This document shows positions 46,840 to 58,250 of a stretch of DNA of 64,000 bases, piece by piece. The notes beneath the pieces were generated by a model that saw nothing but the letters and a program-made list of their open reading frames with translations, was not told where the DNA came from and made no database searches. A program made the position numbers and the translations under genes. Position 1 is the stretch's first letter, and each line of letters opens with the position of its first letter. Source of the stretch: Phycisphaerales bacterium (GTDB lineage Bacteria; Planctomycetota; Phycisphaerae; Phycisphaerales; UBA1924); the NCBI GenBank assembly GCA_007693765.1, contig RECZ01000109.1:16090-80089 (forward strand), read 5' to 3'.

Positions 46840-46854
46840 GCGCCCCGTCCCCCT

Positions 46855-47376
46855 TCAACCGGGATCGATCCGCCCGTCCGCGCGCAGGGCGAGGTCGCCC
46901 CGCGCTGCGCACTGCCGCACCCCCTCGCACAGGGCCGCGCAGACCGCGGTGGCGAGGTTCAGCGACCGCTCCCCCGGCAGCATGGGCAGGGCCAGCAGGC
47001 GGTCGGCGTGCTCGTCGAGGACGCCTTGCGGCAGGCCCTGGGTCTCCTTGCCGAAGAGCACGGCGTCGCCGGGGCGGAGGTCCGCCTCCCAGTGGGGCCG
47101 GGTGGCCCGGGTGGTGTAGGCCCACACGCGGGGGGGCTCACCCCCCCGAACGCGAGCCAACTCGGCGCGGCAGTCCGCCCATGAATCGTGCTCGCGCACC
47201 CCCAGCCGGGGCCAGTAATCCATGCCCGCACGCCGCAGGGCGTGCTCCGAGGTGTCGAAGCCCAGCGGGCGGACCAGATGCAGGGCACACCCGAGGGCCA
47301 CGCACGTTCGCCCGATGTTCCCCGTGTTGTTGGGAATCTCGGGTTCGTGCAGCACCACGTGGAACAGGGAGGCCAT
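46855..47376 (-). CDS. trmL: tRNA (cytidine(34)-2'-O)-methyltransferase
   Basis: A 173-residue SPOUT methyltransferase that methylates the wobble ribose of tRNA-Leu. Motifs: LHEPEIPNNTGNIGRTCVALG at the N-terminus, HLVRPLGFD, GMDYWPRLG, and the knotted cofactor site VLFGKETQGLP with LPMLPGERSLNLATAVC. Length is normal. ATG 47376 places the first strand at residue 3; four residues upstream ATG is also possible, and the 52 residues before that are not family-like. A TATGTT hexamer 7 nt upstream suggests a leaderless transcript. Confidence 0.92.
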   Translation of the reverse strand: MASLFHVVLHEPEIPNNTGNIGRTCVALGCALHLVRPLGFDTSEHALRRAGMDYWPRLGVREHDSWADCRAELARVRGGEPPRVWAYTTRATRPHWEADLRPGDAVLFGKETQGLPQGVLDEHADRLLALPMLPGERSLNLATAVCAALCEGVRQCAARGDLALRADGRIDPG

Positions 47377-47383
47377 GGCGGCG

Positions 47384-47389
47384 AACATA
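47384..47389 (-). promoter_or_regulatory. -10-like hexamer of trmL (leaderless spacing)
   Basis: TATGTT on the minus strand ends 7 nt before the ATG at 47376. Confidence 0.35.
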
Positions 47390-47543
47390 TCTTGCGGAGA
47401 CGCGGAGGGGCGGAGGCCCCGTACGCTGGAGAAAGCGGTGTCGGCGCCCGGAGGGCCCCGGCCATCTCCAAAAAACCCGCAAATTTCCCGGTGTCGCCCC
47501 CGCGTCCCCGATACATTTCCTCGTCTCCACCGATAGACGAACA

Positions 47544-48155
47544 ATGACCGAAGCCCCCCGCCTGGACCTGAAAGAACCCCTCCGCGAGACGATGCGCGAG
47601 CGGCTCCGCGCCCTCACCGAAGAGGACATCCTGCGCTCATCCAACGCGGTGGCGCGTCGGGTCGTGGCCTCCGCGTTCTTCGAGTCCGCGTCCACGGTGA
47701 TGCTCTACCTGCCCATCCCCGGCGAGGTCGACATCCTCGGCGTCGCGCTGCGGGCATTCCAGCAGGGCAAGACGGTCTGCGTGCCCCGCATGGACTGGCG
47801 CAAGCGCCGCATGACCGCGGTCGAGATCCGCACCGTCAACGACGGCTTCGAGCAGCGCCAGCACGGCGTGCGCGAGCCCGCCTCGGGGCGCCCCGTCCCC
47901 ATCGAGGAGATCGACCTCGTGCTCGCGCCCGGCCTCGCCTTCGACGCCGCGGGCCGCCGGCTCGGGCGCGGCGGCGGTTTCTACGACCGGTTCCTCTCCC
48001 AGCCCCGCGATCGGCGTTCGATGCGCACCACCTGCGGTGTATGCTTCGATATTCAGATCGTGGACCGCACTCCGACCGATGAACATGACCAGACGGTCGA
48101 TGTCGTCGCGACGGATCGCAGGCTGATCTGCGCCCCCTGCCGCAACCGCGCCTGA
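47544..48155 (+). CDS. 5-formyltetrahydrofolate cyclo-ligase
   Basis: A 203-residue ATP-dependent enzyme that turns 5-formyl-THF into 5,10-methenyl-THF, rescuing the storage form of folate. The family signature APGLAFDAAGRRLGRGGGFYDRFL is near residue 130, with VMLYLPIPGEVD and KTVCVPRMD upstream. N-terminal ETMRERLRALTEEDILRSSNAVARRV is the usual helix. ATG 47544 is the first sensible start; the open frame further upstream overlaps trmL antisense. No SD. In some bacteria this gene sits by the 6S RNA gene ssrS; I saw no such RNA nearby. Confidence 0.9.
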   Translation: MTEAPRLDLKEPLRETMRERLRALTEEDILRSSNAVARRVVASAFFESASTVMLYLPIPGEVDILGVALRAFQQGKTVCVPRMDWRKRRMTAVEIRTVNDGFEQRQHGVREPASGRPVPIEEIDLVLAPGLAFDAAGRRLGRGGGFYDRFLSQPRDRRSMRTTCGVCFDIQIVDRTPTDEHDQTVDVVATDRRLICAPCRNRA

Positions 48156-48245
48156 GTGCGTGAGGCTGCGTTCCCGGGGGTTCCCGACCGCGTCGGCGCC
48201 CACGATCATTCGCCGGCCCTCACGCGTACGGAGGTTCTCTCAGAC

Positions 48246-49580
48246 ATGGCGCTCGCTTCACAGACGGCTCGGAGCTCCGAGATGCCCCGCTCGTCGTACC
48301 TCATGCACCGGCGCAGCCGGCGGCGCTCCATCCGCGCCATCGCCGGGGTGGTCGTCCTCATCGCCGGGCTGGCGGCGTTCTGGTGGGTCTCCGCCGGGCG
48401 CACGCCGGAGCCCGTCGTCGCCGGGCACGGCGAGGAGATGCTCGAGCACACCGTGGGCGCCACCAATGTCGCGCCCACGCAGCCGCTGCCGGAATCACGG
48501 GTTGCGCTCGCCGATCAGCGCTCGAACCGCCAGACGCCGGCCGCCGCGGCGCGGGCCGAGGAAGACGCCTTGTACGTGATCGACATGGGCGCCGGCGCCA
48601 CCACGTCGCCAACCAAGGCCGCGCCGATCACGGAGAGCGCCCGCACCGCGCCGGTCACGCCAGAACGCCCCGCGGCGGCGGCGCCCGAGCGCACCGCCCC
48701 CGCTCCCGCCCCAACAACCACGCCTTCACGCAGCGCCCAAACCCCCGAAACCACACGAGCCACCGGGCCTGTCGGCGGCGCCGGCTCGCTCAGCCCCGAG
48801 CCCGTGCGCGGCTGGATCGCCGACGCCACGGCCCTCGCCAACGCCGGACGGCTCATCGAGGCCCGCAAGCTCTTCAACCGCGCTCTGCACGACGACCGCG
48901 CCCACCACGCCGACCGCGACGTCATCCGCGCCCGCATGGGCGCCATCAACGACGAGCTCATCTTCTCGCCGCGCATCGCGAACAACGACCCCATCAGCGT
49001 CTGGTACACCGTGGCGCCCGGCGACACGCTCTCGCGCATCGCCCACCGCAACAACACCAAGGTCGACTGGCGGCTCATCCAGCGCATCAACAACATCAGC
49101 AACCCCTCCCGCATCACCGTCGGGCAGCGGCTCAAGCTGGTGCGCGGCCCCTTCCACGCCGTCGTGTACAAGCACGCCTTCCGCCTCGACCTGTACCACG
49201 GCGAGCCGGACGAGCACGGCAACCGGCTCTTCATCCGCTCCATGCCCGTCGGCCTCGGCGAGACCGGCTCCACGCCCGTCGGCACGTTCATCGTGCGCCC
49301 CGACTCCAAGCTCATCGACCCGGCCTGGCGCAACCCGCGCACCGGCGAGTTCTTCCCCTCCAAAGCACCCGACAACCCCCTCGGCAAGCACTGGGTCGGC
49401 CTCGACCCCGCCGACGACGCCACCGCCCGGTACACCGAGTACGGGCTGCACGGCACCATCGAGCCCCACTCGATCGGGCAGGAGATGTCCATGGGCTGCG
49501 TCCGCCTGCTCGCGGACGACATCGCTCTGATCTACGAGGTCATGACCGAGCGCGTCAGCACCGTCATCATCATGCCCTGA
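48246..49580 (+). CDS. LysM L,D-transpeptidase (YkuD family)
   Basis: A 444-residue envelope enzyme. A basic N-terminus precedes one membrane helix (about 30-49), then a long Ala/Pro/Thr linker to about residue 195. A short helical unit (AGRLIEARKLFNRALHDDRAHHADRD) comes before LysM (WYTVAPGDTLSRIAHRNN, about 252-300), which binds peptidoglycan, and the YkuD catalytic domain with HGTIEPHSIG and the nucleophile in SMGCVRL. It would cross-link peptidoglycan stems or attach proteins, which supports that this planctomycete makes a wall. ATG 48246 has GGAGG 11 nt upstream. Confidence 0.92.
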   Translation: MALASQTARSSEMPRSSYLMHRRSRRRSIRAIAGVVVLIAGLAAFWWVSAGRTPEPVVAGHGEEMLEHTVGATNVAPTQPLPESRVALADQRSNRQTPAAAARAEEDALYVIDMGAGATTSPTKAAPITESARTAPVTPERPAAAAPERTAPAPAPTTTPSRSAQTPETTRATGPVGGAGSLSPEPVRGWIADATALANAGRLIEARKLFNRALHDDRAHHADRDVIRARMGAINDELIFSPRIANNDPISVWYTVAPGDTLSRIAHRNNTKVDWRLIQRINNISNPSRITVGQRLKLVRGPFHAVVYKHAFRLDLYHGEPDEHGNRLFIRSMPVGLGETGSTPVGTFIVRPDSKLIDPAWRNPRTGEFFPSKAPDNPLGKHWVGLDPADDATARYTEYGLHGTIEPHSIGQEMSMGCVRLLADDIALIYEVMTERVSTVIIMP

Positions 49581-49639
49581 TCGGCTCCGCCCGCCCGCGT
49601 CGAACGACCGGCGAGCGAGCCGCTCCGGCGGGCCCTCAC

Positions 49640-49676
49640 CACCCCCAAAAGCCCTCCCGGAACGCCTCCAGAAGGC
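49640..49676. repeat. short CTCCCGGAA repeat cluster
   Basis: Three degenerate units (CACCCCCAAAAGC, CCTCCCGGAACG, CCTCCAGAAGGC) in the 204-bp gap before gyrB; same family as the 12-13 bp iterations elsewhere, with 11-12 bp spacing. Confidence 0.55.
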
Positions 49677-49755
49677 CTCGGCGAGGCCCGCGCCCGGGGC
49701 CCACGGAACGGCCCGGAGGCGGCCTGCGGCGAGCGCATGCGGCGGCGTGCTGCGC

Positions 49756-49761
49756 TATAAT
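49756..49761 (+). promoter_or_regulatory. gyrB -10 box
   Basis: A perfect TATAAT, the only consensus -10 I noticed in the window, 23 nt before GTG 49785 and 53 nt before ATG 49815. The -35 region is unclear. Confidence 0.5.
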
Positions 49762-49763
49762 GA

Positions 49764-52502
<2,739 letters not shown>

Positions 52503-52535
52503 GAACGGGCGCTGCTTGGGCCCCCTGAGCGACCC

Positions 52536-52637
52536 ACGAAACGCGACTGTCAAGGAGCGTGTTCAGCGCCCGTGAACCGGTGATGTGCCGCGCACTGGAC
52601 AGCCAACGAAGAACGCTCCTTGACAGACGCGTTTCGT
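52536..52637. repeat. 25-nt inverted-repeat element, copy 1
   Basis: Arms 52536-52560 (ACGAAACGCG...GGAGCGT) and 52613-52637 are reverse complements at 24 of 25 positions, with a 52-nt spacer. It lies between the convergent gyrB and dioxygenase genes, 33 bp after gyrB. The same arms recur at 63379-63478 with an unrelated spacer. No T-tract follows, but the fold could act as a two-way terminator. Confidence 0.9.
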
Positions 52638-52697
52638 TGCGTGCGCTTTGGCTGTATGGGCGTCGGCGCTCCGTTCGGCGCCGCGAGCGTCGCCGTT

Positions 52698-53306
52698 CTA
52701 ACGGCGCAGACGCAGGTCGCGCTCCGCGGCGAGTTCGCCTTGTTCGTTGGTTTCCAACCGAACGATCCCCGCGAAGCGGCCCGTGTCTTCCAACCGGGCG
52801 CGCATGCGCTCCGTGATGAGCGGGTCGCCCTCGAACCAGAATTCGTCGACCCAGTGTTCCTGCCCGCCGCGAGGCGTGAGCGTGACGTGGACGTGGGCCG
52901 GCTCGGTGTGCGTGGGATACGGCGCGGGCTTGATGGTGCGGATCTCGTAACGACCTTCCGCGTCGGTGCGGAGCCAGCCGCGCAACGCGCCGTGACGCCG
53001 GCCGTTGCCCGTCTCGCTGCCGCGCATGGGGTAGACGCCGGTCGCGTCGGTGTGATAGGCGTAGACGAGCACGCCCGGCGCGGGCGTTTCCCCGTCGGGC
53101 AGGAACACGCGCCCGCGCAGCACGATCCGTTCGCCCGGTTCCTCGTCGGGTGCGATCAGAACCTGGCACGTGAGTTGATCGTCCGGCGGCGCGTCCGCCG
53201 CGCCGCACCACTCGCACGCGGGGAGCGGCTGCCGCGCGTCCGCACACGCGGCGACGATGAGCAACGAAACGATCGAGACGCCGACGTACGACAAGAGCGT
53301 CCGCAT
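52698..53306 (-). CDS. lipoprotein intradiol dioxygenase-like protein
   Basis: A 202-residue exported protein. Signal peptide VSIVSLLIVAAC gives lipobox Cys21. The domain is the intradiol ring-cleavage dioxygenase fold: GETPAPGVLVYAYHTDATGVYP, GWLRTDAEGRYEIRTIKPAPYP and PAHVHVTL supply the expected iron ligands, two Tyr (GVYP, PAPYP) and two His (AHVHV). In soil and marine bacteria such small lipoprotein versions are common and mostly of unknown substrate, probably catechol-like aromatics. ATG 53306 follows GGGAGA by 3 nt. It converges on gyrB across the inverted-repeat element. Confidence 0.87.
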   Translation of the reverse strand: MRTLLSYVGVSIVSLLIVAACADARQPLPACEWCGAADAPPDDQLTCQVLIAPDEEPGERIVLRGRVFLPDGETPAPGVLVYAYHTDATGVYPMRGSETGNGRRHGALRGWLRTDAEGRYEIRTIKPAPYPTHTEPAHVHVTLTPRGGQEHWVDEFWFEGDPLITERMRARLEDTGRFAGIVRLETNEQGELAAERDLRLRR

Positions 53307-53421
53307 GGTCTCCCTTTCAAAAGCGTGATTCGTGTTGGGCGTATACGCAGGTTGTATGGCGATCGAACTCGGTCGGTTTCTCGCTTCAACCACCGGGGCT
53401 GGATCGCCGTCGTGTTCGGTG

Positions 53422-53427
53422 TATGAT
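53422..53427 (+). promoter_or_regulatory. -10-like hexamer of the radical SAM gene
   Basis: TATGAT ends 6 nt before the GTG at 53434; the clearest leaderless-type arrangement in the window. Confidence 0.45.
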
Positions 53428-53433
53428 CGGATC

Positions 53434-54567
53434 GTGCCCGGCGACATCGAACACCCCGACGCCCTCCAGCACCACCGCATCCGCGGGCGCGGCGCCGGGA
53501 TCAACCCGCCCAACCGCTTCGACGGCGTCCGCCTGAGCGTGCTGGGCGAGTTCCTCGACGAGCAGGCCGCCGAGTACCCCGAGGGCGTGCAGGTCCCCAC
53601 CACGGTCTACGAGGATCGCACGAAGTCGGTGCTCAACCGCGTCGACTCGCCCGACCTGCCCTTCCGCTGGACGGTCAACCCCTACCGCGGCTGCGAGCAC
53701 GGATGCGTGTACTGCTACGCGCGCCCGGGCCACGAGATGCTTGGGTTCTCGCTGGGGCTCGACTTCGAGACCAAGATCGCCGCCAAGACCGGGGCGCCCG
53801 CGCTGCTGGCCGCGGCGCTGGACAAGCCCGCGTGGGCCGGCGAGACCGTCGTGATGAGCGGCGTGACCGACCCCTACCAGCCCATCGAGCGCCGCCTCCG
53901 CATCACCCGCGCGTGCCTGGAGGTGATGGCCGCACGCGCACAGCCGGTGGCGATCGTCACCAAGAACGCCCTCGTGCTGCGCGACATCGACCTGCTGCGC
54001 GAACTCTCGAGCCACGGCGCCTGCCGCGTGTACGTGAGCGTGACCAGCCTCGACCCGCACACCGCACGCGCCATGGAGCCGCGCGCCAGCAGCCCGGCGT
54101 CGCGCCTGCGCGCGATCCGCGAACTCACGGACGCCGGCGTGCCCACCGGCGTCATGACGGCGCCCATCATCCCCGGTCTCAATGACCACGAGATGCCCGC
54201 CCTGCTCAAGGCCGCGCACGAGGCGGGGGCGCGCAGCGCCGGGTGGGTGCTGCTGCGGCTGCCGCACCAGATCAAGGACGTCTTCTTCGATTGGGCCCGG
54301 CGCGAGTTCCCCGACCGCGCCAAGCGCATCGAGCACGCCGTGCGCGAGACGCGCGAGGGCGAGCTCTACGACGCCGCCTTCTTCACCCGCCAGCGCGGCA
54401 CGGGCGAGCGCGCCGAGCACATGCAGCGCACGTTCGAGGTCTTCACGAGGCGGCTGGGCATGAACAAGGACCGCGTCGCGCTCTCGACGGCCGAGTTCGA
54501 ACGCCGGCGGGCGGCGCTTCGGCTCCGCGGCGGCGACACCGGCCAGCGTCTGCTCTTCGGGGAGTGA
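53434..54567 (+). CDS. radical SAM protein, PA0069 family
   Basis: A 377-residue Fe-S enzyme. The cluster motif CEHGCVYCYAR follows PFRWTVNPYRG, the signature of the PA0069/SPL-like group. Later parts of the TIM barrel are VVMSGVTDPYQPIERRLRITR, VTKNALVLRDIDLL and VYVSVTSLDP. No SPASM or extra cluster cysteines are seen. The reaction is unknown for this family. GTG 53434 is chosen since a TATGAT lies just before it and the residues upstream in the open frame overlap the divergent gene's promoter region. Ends 15 bp from the convergent chrA. Confidence 0.9.
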   Translation: MPGDIEHPDALQHHRIRGRGAGINPPNRFDGVRLSVLGEFLDEQAAEYPEGVQVPTTVYEDRTKSVLNRVDSPDLPFRWTVNPYRGCEHGCVYCYARPGHEMLGFSLGLDFETKIAAKTGAPALLAAALDKPAWAGETVVMSGVTDPYQPIERRLRITRACLEVMAARAQPVAIVTKNALVLRDIDLLRELSSHGACRVYVSVTSLDPHTARAMEPRASSPASRLRAIRELTDAGVPTGVMTAPIIPGLNDHEMPALLKAAHEAGARSAGWVLLRLPHQIKDVFFDWARREFPDRAKRIEHAVRETREGELYDAAFFTRQRGTGERAEHMQRTFEVFTRRLGMNKDRVALSTAEFERRRAALRLRGGDTGQRLLFGE

Positions 54568-54582
54568 ACGCGCCGGCGCGGC

Positions 54583-56016
54583 TCACACGCCCAGCAGCGT
54601 CACCGCGATGAGCCCCACCGCCGCGCACACGCCGAGCACCGTCAGCATGCCCCGCTTGAAGCGGAAGATCGCCACGAAGGCGCCCGCACCGATGAGCAGG
54701 GCGATGACGTCCACGCCCGACCACTCCGGCACGTACAGCCGCAGCGGACCGATGCGGCGCGTCCCGACCTCCGCGAACACGACGTGCAGGGCGAACCACA
54801 CCCCGAGGTTGAGAACCACGCCCACCACCGCGGCGGTGATCGTCGACATCGCCGCGTTGAGCGTCCGGTTCTCGCGCAGGCGCTCGATGTAGGGCGCGCC
54901 GAGGAAGATCCACAGGAAGCAGGGGATAAACGTCGTCCACGTCGCCAGCACGGAGGCCAGCACGCCCGCCAGCACGGGGTCGAGGGCGCCGGGGTCGCGC
55001 TGCGCCCCCATGAAGCCGACGAACTGCAGCACCTGGATCAACGGGCCGGGCGTCGTCTCGGCCATGGCCAGCCCGTCGAGCATCTCCCCAGGCGCGAGCC
55101 AGCCGAACACCTCCACCGCGCGCTGCGCCACGTACGCTAGAACCGCGTAGGCGCCGCCGAAGGTCACCACCGCCGTCTGGCTGAAGAACACCCCCTGCTG
55201 CACGAAGACGTTCTTCCACCCCAGCCACCACGCGAGCGCGAGCGTGGGCGCCCACCACAGGCCTCCCCAGACCGCGACGGTGCGCACCGCGCGCCCCAGC
55301 GAGGGGCGCACGCTGGTGAGGGCCGACTCCGGCACAACGGGCGCCGGGGCCGCGGCCGACGCGTTCCCGTGGTCCGTCGCGTGGAAGACGCTCGGCAGCA
55401 CGCGCCCGCCGACGAAGCCCAGCAGCGCCGCCGCGGCGATCAACAGCGGGAACGGAACCCCGAAAAAGAAGATGCCCACGAACGCCCCGGCCGCGACGCC
55501 GACCATCACACGGTTGTGCAGCGCCCGCCGCCCGATGCGGATCACCGCGTGCACGACGATCGCCAGCACCGCGGGTTTGACGCCGTAGAACACGCCCTGC
55601 ACCGCGGCGGAGTCGAAGTGCTGCGCGTAGAGCACGCTCAGCGCCAGGATCGCGAGGAACCCCGGCGCCACGAAGAGCGCCCCGGCGACGATCCCGCCCA
55701 GCGTGCGGTTGAGCAGCCACCCGATGTACGTCACGAGCTGCATGGCCTCCGGCCCGGGCAGCAGCATGCAGTAGTTGAGCGCGTGGAGGAATCGGCGCTC
55801 GCTGATCCAGCGTTTCTCATCGACCACGATGCGGTGCACGACCGCGATCTGCCCGGCCGGGCCGCCGAAGCTCAGCAGGGCCACGCGCGCCCACACGCGC
55901 AGCGCCTCGCCGAAGGGCACGGCGCCCCCGGGGCCCCCCCCGGCGCCCCCGGTATCCGCGGCCGCGTCGCCGGGAGCATCTGGCGGATCGCGCGGGGGAG
56001 CGTCGGCCTCGGTCAT
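54583..56016 (-). CDS. chrA: chromate transporter ChrA, long form
   Basis: A 477-residue inner-membrane protein of the CHR superfamily with two homologous halves. Half one: ALLSFGGPAGQIAVVHRIVVDEKRW and LLPGPEAMQL; half two: VVTFGGAYAVLAYVAQRAV and ETTPGPLIQVLQFVGF. The paired FGG and PGP motifs are diagnostic of the two-domain (LCHR) form, which exports chromate or a related anion; physiological substrates may be sulfate-like. The N-terminal 33 residues are a Pro/Gly/Ala-rich leader partly coded by a CCCCCGG repeat. GAGGTGA 4-5 nt before ATG 56016 marks the start. Rny follows 29 bp upstream on the same strand. Confidence 0.92.
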   Translation of the reverse strand: MTEADAPPRDPPDAPGDAAADTGGAGGGPGGAVPFGEALRVWARVALLSFGGPAGQIAVVHRIVVDEKRWISERRFLHALNYCMLLPGPEAMQLVTYIGWLLNRTLGGIVAGALFVAPGFLAILALSVLYAQHFDSAAVQGVFYGVKPAVLAIVVHAVIRIGRRALHNRVMVGVAAGAFVGIFFFGVPFPLLIAAAALLGFVGGRVLPSVFHATDHGNASAAAPAPVVPESALTSVRPSLGRAVRTVAVWGGLWWAPTLALAWWLGWKNVFVQQGVFFSQTAVVTFGGAYAVLAYVAQRAVEVFGWLAPGEMLDGLAMAETTPGPLIQVLQFVGFMGAQRDPGALDPVLAGVLASVLATWTTFIPCFLWIFLGAPYIERLRENRTLNAAMSTITAAVVGVVLNLGVWFALHVVFAEVGTRRIGPLRLYVPEWSGVDVIALLIGAGAFVAIFRFKRGMLTVLGVCAAVGLIAVTLLGV

Positions 56017-56045
56017 CCGTCACCTCGGGGCAGCGCCGGCGTTGG

Positions 56046-57659
56046 TCAGCGGGCGATCTCGATGGCGCGGGTCTCGCGCAGCACGGTCACGCGGATCTCG
56101 CCCGGGAACGTCATCTCCTCGCCCACGCGGTCGGCGATGCGCTTGGCGATGAGGTACGCCTCGTCGTCGGCGACGCGGGATGCGTCGACCATCACCCGCA
56201 CCTCGCGCCCGGCCTGGATGGCGTACGCCTCGGTGACGCCCTGCTCGTTGAGGGCGATGTCCTGGAGTTGTTCGAGCCGCTGGATGTAGCGCTCGAGCGA
56301 CTCGCGCCGGGCGCCGGGGCGGGCGCCGCTGATGGCGTCCGCCGCCATGACGATGGGCGTGTAGAACGATGTCGCGGGCATATCGGCGTGGTGCCCGCCG
56401 ATGGCGTTGAGCACGGGCTCTTTCTCGCCGTAGGTGCGGGCGAAGTCCATGCCGATCTTGGGGTGCCCGCCCTCCATCTCGTGGTCCATGGACTTGCCGA
56501 TGTCGTGGAGGAAGCCGCAGCGGCGGGCGATGGCGCCGTCGAGGCCGAGCTGCTCGGCGATGAGCTGGCACAGGAAGGCCACCTCGATGGAGTGCCGCAG
56601 CACGTTCTGCCCGTACGAGGTGCGGAAGTGCAGCTTGCCCATCGCGTCGCGGACCTTGGGGTGCACGTTGCGCAGGTTGGCCTCGAGCACCGCGTCCTTG
56701 CCGAACTTGACGATGCGCTCATCCATGTCCTTGCGCACGCCCTCGACAACCTCTTCGATGCGCGAGGGGTGCACGCGCCCGTCGGAGACGAGTTTCTGCA
56801 GCGCCTCGACGGCGATGGCCTGACGCACCTTGTCGAAGCACGACACCGCGATCACGCCGGGCGTGTCGTCCACGAGGATGTCCACCCCCGTGGCCTTCTC
56901 GATGGCGCGGATGTTCCGACCCTCGCGCCCGATGATGCGCCCCTTCATGTCGTCGGAGGGGATCTCGACCGTCCGCACGGTTGACTCGGCGGTGTGCTCG
57001 GAGGCGAACCGCTGGATCGCCATGAGGGTGATCTCGCGGGCCTGCTCCTTCGCCTCGGACTGGGCGTCCTCGGTGATCTTGCGCACGATTTTGGCGGCCT
57101 CGGCCCGGGTGTCGCCCTCGATGCGGGTCAGCAGCGTCTCGCGGGCCTGCTCCATCGTCATATCGGCGACGCGCATCAACTCCTGCTTCTGCTTGTCGAT
57201 GATCTGCTCGAGCTCGCCCTCGCGCTCATCGATCTTGGTCTCGCGGGCCTTGAGGGCCTCGCTGGTGCGGGCGAGGTTGTCCTCCTTGACGGCCAGGGTC
57301 TCGAGCTTGCGGTCGAGCAGGTCCTCGCGTTTCTTGAGGCGTTTTTCGTCCTCGCGGGCCTCCGCCCGGGCCGTCTCGGCCTCGGCCTCGAACGCTTTGC
57401 GTTTCTCGGCGATGGCCCGCTCGCCCTCGAGCTGCGCCTTCTGGGCCGCGGCCTCGGCCTCGGCGCGGGCCACGCGGATGATCTGCTCCGCCTCGCCGCG
57501 GGCCTTGCCCATCGTCCACGAGGAGAAGAGCTTCAGCGCCACCACGGCCCCCACGGCCCCCACCGCGACGCCCACGATCAGCACGAGCGCCCAAACGGCG
57601 CCAGACGAAGAGCCCGTCGTTGCGGCCCCGATCAAGATTGCATCGAACGCGTGAAGCAT
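56046..57659 (-). CDS. rny: ribonuclease Y
   Basis: A 537-residue membrane-anchored endoribonuclease that starts mRNA decay. Order of parts: one membrane helix (ALVLIVGVAVGAVGAVVALKLF, about 25-47), a long charged coiled coil (50-200), the KH domain (MKGRIIGREGRNIRAIEKATG) and the HD domain (RRCGFLHDIGKSMDHE, later AADAISGARPGARRES). All match the RNase Y family at its usual 510-550 length. ATG 57659 is used; 14 further residues in frame are unlikely. GAGGG lies about 8 nt upstream. The presence of Rny, not RNase E, implies a Firmicute-like decay route. Confidence 0.96.
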   Translation of the reverse strand: MLHAFDAILIGAATTGSSSGAVWALVLIVGVAVGAVGAVVALKLFSSWTMGKARGEAEQIIRVARAEAEAAAQKAQLEGERAIAEKRKAFEAEAETARAEAREDEKRLKKREDLLDRKLETLAVKEDNLARTSEALKARETKIDEREGELEQIIDKQKQELMRVADMTMEQARETLLTRIEGDTRAEAAKIVRKITEDAQSEAKEQAREITLMAIQRFASEHTAESTVRTVEIPSDDMKGRIIGREGRNIRAIEKATGVDILVDDTPGVIAVSCFDKVRQAIAVEALQKLVSDGRVHPSRIEEVVEGVRKDMDERIVKFGKDAVLEANLRNVHPKVRDAMGKLHFRTSYGQNVLRHSIEVAFLCQLIAEQLGLDGAIARRCGFLHDIGKSMDHEMEGGHPKIGMDFARTYGEKEPVLNAIGGHHADMPATSFYTPIVMAADAISGARPGARRESLERYIQRLEQLQDIALNEQGVTEAYAIQAGREVRVMVDASRVADDEAYLIAKRIADRVGEEMTFPGEIRVTVLRETRAIEIAR

Positions 57660-58250
57660 CGGCGTACCCTCGAGCGACACGACGGAGCCACGCGCCGGCA
57701 CAACCGGTCATGCGCTCCACGAGGGTCACGCTGTTCCGCGGGCACGAGCCGTGCGCCGCCGTTCACGTCAGATCAAACACTCCCGCGAGTCCGGGCGACG
57801 AAAAATGCCGACGACGCCCACGCCGCCGCGGATGGCTTCGTGTCGCGTCGCTGGTTGCGTGGCCGGATCGGTTCGCATCGGGATCACTCAAACAAAGTCT
57901 CGAGGATGCGCTGCAAGCGGGGAATCGTGCTCAATCTATGTCGCGTCGGGCGAACCCTGCACGCGGACCGCCGCGCCCGGGCGCACCCTTGCGCACGGAG
58001 CAGAGACGATCAGAACGGCCGGGGGATGCGTTTTCGCCCCCCGCCCGGGGAACAGCGCCGACGCTCGGGACGTGTCGGCGGATTTTCGGACAGACCGAAC
58101 TTTACACGTTCCGCACAGAACCGTCCAACTACACCCGTAGAACCCCCTACGGCGACTCCCCGGCCCGGGGCTCCTCCCGGCCACCGCCCGGCCATAACCG
58201 GGCCCCGGCCCGGCCCGCGTTCGGCCCTCGATCGGGCTACGATCGCTCCA
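57660..58250. other. 591-bp non-coding divergent region
   Basis: No gene supported on either strand; open frames here are shadows. The left part (57660-58080) lacks recognisable motifs. The right part (58140-58225) is very GC-rich and contains short palindromes such as GCCCGG-CCATAA-CCGGGC (58186-58203). It must contain promoters for rny and the ABC-2 permease; only the latter's TACGAT hexamer (58238) is evident. Confidence 0.5.
58238..58243 (+). promoter_or_regulatory. -10-like hexamer of the ABC-2 permease gene
   Basis: TACGAT ends 7 nt before the ATG at 58251, spacing of a leaderless mRNA. Confidence 0.4.

Noticed and set aside
47377..47543. 6S RNA (ssrS) next to the 5-formyl-THF cyclo-ligase gene
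   Set aside because: The gap is only 167 bp, contains two likely promoters and shows no long interrupted helix of 6S type.
56994..58250. Upstream extension of the ABC-2 permease frame
   Set aside because: It is antisense to rny and not permease-like; the permease begins at ATG 58251 before its first helix.
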